Source of the DNA: Pseudarthrobacter sp. NBSH8
GTDB lineage: Bacteria; Actinomycetota; Actinomycetes; Actinomycetales; Micrococcaceae
Length of the DNA: 64,000 nt
Assembly: GCF_014217545.1 (NCBI RefSeq)
Contig: NZ_CP043178.1
Span: forward strand, 124,001 to 188,000
Reading direction: 5' to 3'
This document shows, piece after piece, positions 61,502 through 64,000 of the stretch (the first letter of the stretch is position 1; every line of letters starts with the position of its first letter). Under the pieces are notes generated by a model. It worked only from the letters and a program-made list of their open reading frames with translations, was not told the DNA's origin and ran no database searches. The translations under genes and the position numbers were made by a program.

Positions 61502-63043
61502 ATGTCTATACGCCTGCAGGATGTCTTGAAACACTCCACCCTGACCCCGGCGGATCCTGTGATCCGGGCAGCGGCGGCCATCGCGGCCCAGACGCAGCTG
61601 CGCTGGATTCACTCCAGTGAGGTCTTGGACATTGCGCCGCTGCTTGGCGGCGGTGAACTGTTGCTCACCGGCGGACAGGCGCTCACCTCCGCAACTGATG
61701 AACGGCGTGTTGGCTACATCTGGGAGCTGGCGGAGCGTGGCGTGGCTGCGCTGGCCATCGAGACGGGTACTGTGCTGCCGTCGATTCCGTCCTCGATGGT
61801 GGCGGCAGCTGAAGCCGCTGGTCTTCCCTTGATAGAGCTTCGAAAAGTGGTGCCCTTTGTCGGCGTCATGGAAGCCATCAACTCGCTGCTTGTGAGCGAG
61901 TCAGCTGCTCACCTGCAGCAGGCTGACCGGGCCAGCCATGCCATGGCGGTGGAGCTTGCCCATGGCGGCAGTCTTGACCGGATCCTGGCTGTCCTGGCGG
62001 ACGCTACCGGCGCGGAAGTTGTACTGACGTCCACCTCTGGTGCCCCGTTGGCTAGTGCACTGCCGGCAGGCCATGCCGAGGAGCCGGACCTCACAGCGTC
62101 CATCGAGTCTTCGCCGGATCGGGCACGAAACATCCAGGTTGACGTGTCCGTGCGTGGCATCCCTTCAGCCCGTCTCACCCTTCATGCCCTTCCCGGGGCA
62201 GATGTGAACCTGACGAGGATCGCCGGTAACCGCTCGGTGGACATTCTGGCGTTGGCCCTGCTGCAGCGCATGCCCCCTGGCTTGAAGGAGATGGCGGGTG
62301 CTGCGCTGATCCGCGCCGTCGATTCAGGAACGCAAAACTGGCGGCTCCAGCAGCTCGCCCCGGCTGCGGGGATCCCGTTGTCCGCGCAACTGGTGGCCGT
62401 TGTGGTCCGGTCTCCTGGCTCAAGCCAACCCAGAATGGCTGTGGAGCAACTGCTGGAGCGGGTGGGGCATCACGGCGCAAGCTACGCGGACAACGCGGAA
62501 CTCTTAGCGCTGGCCGTCCTCCGCCCCGCCAGGATGCAGGAAGACCGGGACGCAATTGTGGCCGGACTGCAGTCGCTTGCATTGCCGGAGGGGACAGTCA
62601 GCGCGGTCGGACCGGTGGCCCATGGAATTTCCGCCGCACCATGGTCCTTGACGGAAGCCCGGCTGACCCTTGACCTCGGGACGGGCGCGGGACCGCTCAG
62701 GGCCGGGTCAGGACAGTCCGGAGCGGTCCTCGACGCCGAGGCCTTCGCAGTGGAGCGGCTTGCGTTCCATTCCTTGGATGAGGCCCAGCGCACGGAATTT
62801 ATCGGCCAGCAGCTCGGTGCCATCCTCGTCCACGATTCCCAACGAAACTCCGCGCTGGTGGAGACGCTGCGGGTCTGGCTGGATTCCGGCTGCAACACGG
62901 CCCAGGCTGCCCGTGAGCTGCACCTGGAGCGGCAGTCGATGCACCAGCGACTGCAGCGGATCTTCTCCCTCTGCGGCGGCGACCCCCGCGGAACGGGCAG
63001 GCTCGCTGCGCTGCACCTGGCCACCCGGCTCGCCGCGTCATAG
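61502..63043 (+). CDS. PucR-family transcriptional regulator
   Basis: This 513-residue regulator has an N-terminal PucR domain (LRWIHSSEVLDIAPLLGGGELLLTGG) and a C-terminal helix-turn-helix (LRVWLDSGCNTAQAARELHLERQSMHQRLQRIFSL). It would activate or repress the divergent permease-deacetylase pair in response to a purine-catabolism intermediate. The start ATG at 61502 follows AGTGTC with a weak ribosome-binding site. Confidence 0.92.
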   Translation: MSIRLQDVLKHSTLTPADPVIRAAAAIAAQTQLRWIHSSEVLDIAPLLGGGELLLTGGQALTSATDERRVGYIWELAERGVAALAIETGTVLPSIPSSMVAAAEAAGLPLIELRKVVPFVGVMEAINSLLVSESAAHLQQADRASHAMAVELAHGGSLDRILAVLADATGAEVVLTSTSGAPLASALPAGHAEEPDLTASIESSPDRARNIQVDVSVRGIPSARLTLHALPGADVNLTRIAGNRSVDILALALLQRMPPGLKEMAGAALIRAVDSGTQNWRLQQLAPAAGIPLSAQLVAVVVRSPGSSQPRMAVEQLLERVGHHGASYADNAELLALAVLRPARMQEDRDAIVAGLQSLALPEGTVSAVGPVAHGISAAPWSLTEARLTLDLGTGAGPLRAGSGQSGAVLDAEAFAVERLAFHSLDEAQRTEFIGQQLGAILVHDSQRNSALVETLRVWLDSGCNTAQAARELHLERQSMHQRLQRIFSLCGGDPRGTGRLAALHLATRLAAS

Positions 63044-63089
63044 CCCCGTACGACGTCCGGGGGCGTCCGAGGGGGAAAGCCAGCCGACT

Positions 63090-63219
63090 CACTCGGCATT
63101 CATCTCGGCCTCGGCTTTGCCGACACAGTCACCGTCCTGGTTTTGGGGAACCTGATCGGCATGCTGCTGTTCGGCTGCTTCGTCCTGCTTGGCCAGAAGA
63201 CCGGCGCCACCGGCATGGT
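63090..63219 (+). repeat. 130-bp inverted copy of part of the NCS1 permease gene
   Basis: Bases 63090-63219 are the reverse complement of 61099-61228 (I saw no mismatch). The copied frame encodes HLGLGFADTVTVLVLGNLIG and beyond. It abuts the transposase remnant at 63220. Confidence 0.88.
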
Positions 63220-63935
63220 GGGTGACCTGGAGGTTATTGATGACCTGATCGACCTGCGCGAAGCGTTCGATATCGCACTAACGGACCACGTTATGGCAGG
63301 CCTGGCGCAGACGCCGCATCGATCAGCTTGCCCGAACTATCTCCGTGCTGACGGCGCAGATCGACAGGGCGATGGAGCCCTTTCGTGCGACCAGAGAAGC
63401 GCTTTGCACGATCCCTGGTATCTCAACGCTCGTCGCTGACGTGATCATCGCTGAAACGGGTGGCGACATGAGCGTATTTCCCACGGCCGCGCATTTGGCA
63501 TCCTGGGCCGGTGTCTGCCCGGGATCCAATGAATCCGCCGGCCGGGTGAAATCGACAAGAATCATGCCCGGCAACGAATATCTCAAGGGCGCGCTGGGCA
63601 TCGCCGAGATGGCCGCGTCCCGCGGCAAAAACATTTACGTCAGCGTCAAATACAAGCTGATCGCCCTCCGGCGCGGCCGGGTCAACGCAATCGTACACAT
63701 CATCCTGACCGCGACCTGGCACATGCTCGCCAACGGTGAGGTTTACACGGATCCTGGCTCGGGCTCCTACCTGAAGACGGAACCTGAACAGGCCAAGCCA
63801 AGGCCATTCGTCAGCTCAAAACCCTCGGCTACCTTGTCAGCCTCACACAGGCGGTTGCATGACCTTGCGTCATTTTCCGATCAGGAGTCGGCTGCACCAG
63901 TCATGGGACAGAGCGGGGTGAGTGCAGAGAACTGA
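63220..63935 (+). pseudogene. IS110-family transposase remnant, truncated and frameshifted
   Basis: The first segment (DLEVIDDLIDLREAFDIALTDH, frame 2) is followed by a frameshift near 63300; the second (RIDQLARTISVLTAQIDRAMEPF, frame 3) continues with the C-terminal transposase domain (IPGISTLVADVIIAETGGDMSVFPTAAHLASWAGVCPGSNESAG...). The N-terminal RuvC-like DEDD domain is missing and the 5' end is joined to the permease fragment. No IS boundaries are seen. The final 65 bases of the window show nothing. Confidence 0.85.
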
Positions 63936-64000
63936 GGACCAAGGCAGGTGCCGAAGAGATAGGCGGACCCGACTAGGGCTGCGGCCACCAGGGTGCCGAC

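Overview
The window is high-GC DNA (low-GC patches occur only in some promoters) with Actinobacteria-type genes: mycothiol-dependent formaldehyde oxidation, OpcA, a class II aldolase, and a polyprenol-phosphomannose-type mannosyltransferase at the left edge. The gene content points to an Arthrobacter-like facultative methylotroph growing on methylated amines. Two near-identical copper/TPQ methylamine oxidase genes recall, from memory, the maoxI/maoxII pair of Arthrobacter P1. Species-level identity cannot be fixed from the sequence alone.

Layout. 0-2.2 kb: mannosyltransferase end, a TetR regulator and a paired SMR exporter. 2.3-12 kb (minus strand): DUF5134 membrane protein, copper amine oxidase, a three-gene heme-dependent N-demethylase (dimethylamine monooxygenase-like) set, an EutQ-like cupin, an APC permease, then a Cache-domain protein with a GntR regulator. 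12.3-20.9 kb (plus): 6-phospho-3-hexuloisomerase, 3-hexulose-6-phosphate synthase, a small protein, zwf, opcA, S-(hydroxymethyl)mycothiol dehydrogenase, an MBL hydrolase and an FdhF-type formate dehydrogenase. 20.9-28 kb (minus): IclR regulator and permease, then second copies of DUF5134, the APC permease and the amine oxidase. 28.6-37.8 kb: a LuxR regulator divergent from tkt-tal-rpe-rpiB-fba, then a Gfo/Idh/MocA oxidoreductase and a HAD phosphatase. 38-39.4 kb: a recent ISL3 insertion with an 8-bp target duplication. 39.5-46.1 kb: a mosaic of intact and decayed second copies (cupins, TetR remnant, reductase remnant beside a BCCT transporter, Gfo/Idh remnant). 46.2-50 kb (minus): hps copy 2, gap, cupin, pfkA. 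50-64 kb: ordinary accessory genes (two GT87-like membrane proteins, RelA/SpoT-domain protein, LacI-controlled nucleoside hydrolase-MFS-ribokinase operon, PucR/NCS1/deacetylase cluster), ending in an IS110 remnant.

How it works together (inference from families). Dimethylamine would be demethylated to methylamine by the heme enzyme, and methylamine oxidised by the copper amine oxidase to formaldehyde, ammonia and H2O2. Formaldehyde is then fixed by HPS/PHI (RuMP cycle). Ribulose-5-P is regenerated by Pfk, Fba, Tkt, Tal, Rpe and RpiB, and carbon leaves through GapDH. A dissimilatory branch runs through mycothiol-dependent dehydrogenase, hydrolase and formate dehydrogenase, with zwf/opcA able to supply NADPH.

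The most notable non-coding structure is a set of shared regulatory elements read by eye. One 28-bp box lies upstream of all three RuMP transcription units. A TGTGA-N6-TCACG-like palindrome recurs upstream of the amine operons. A TGTTCAAGTCAA element links the TetR gene to the BCCT/cupin region. At least eleven gene families occur twice in the window, one of them (amine oxidase) apparently homogenised by gene conversion.
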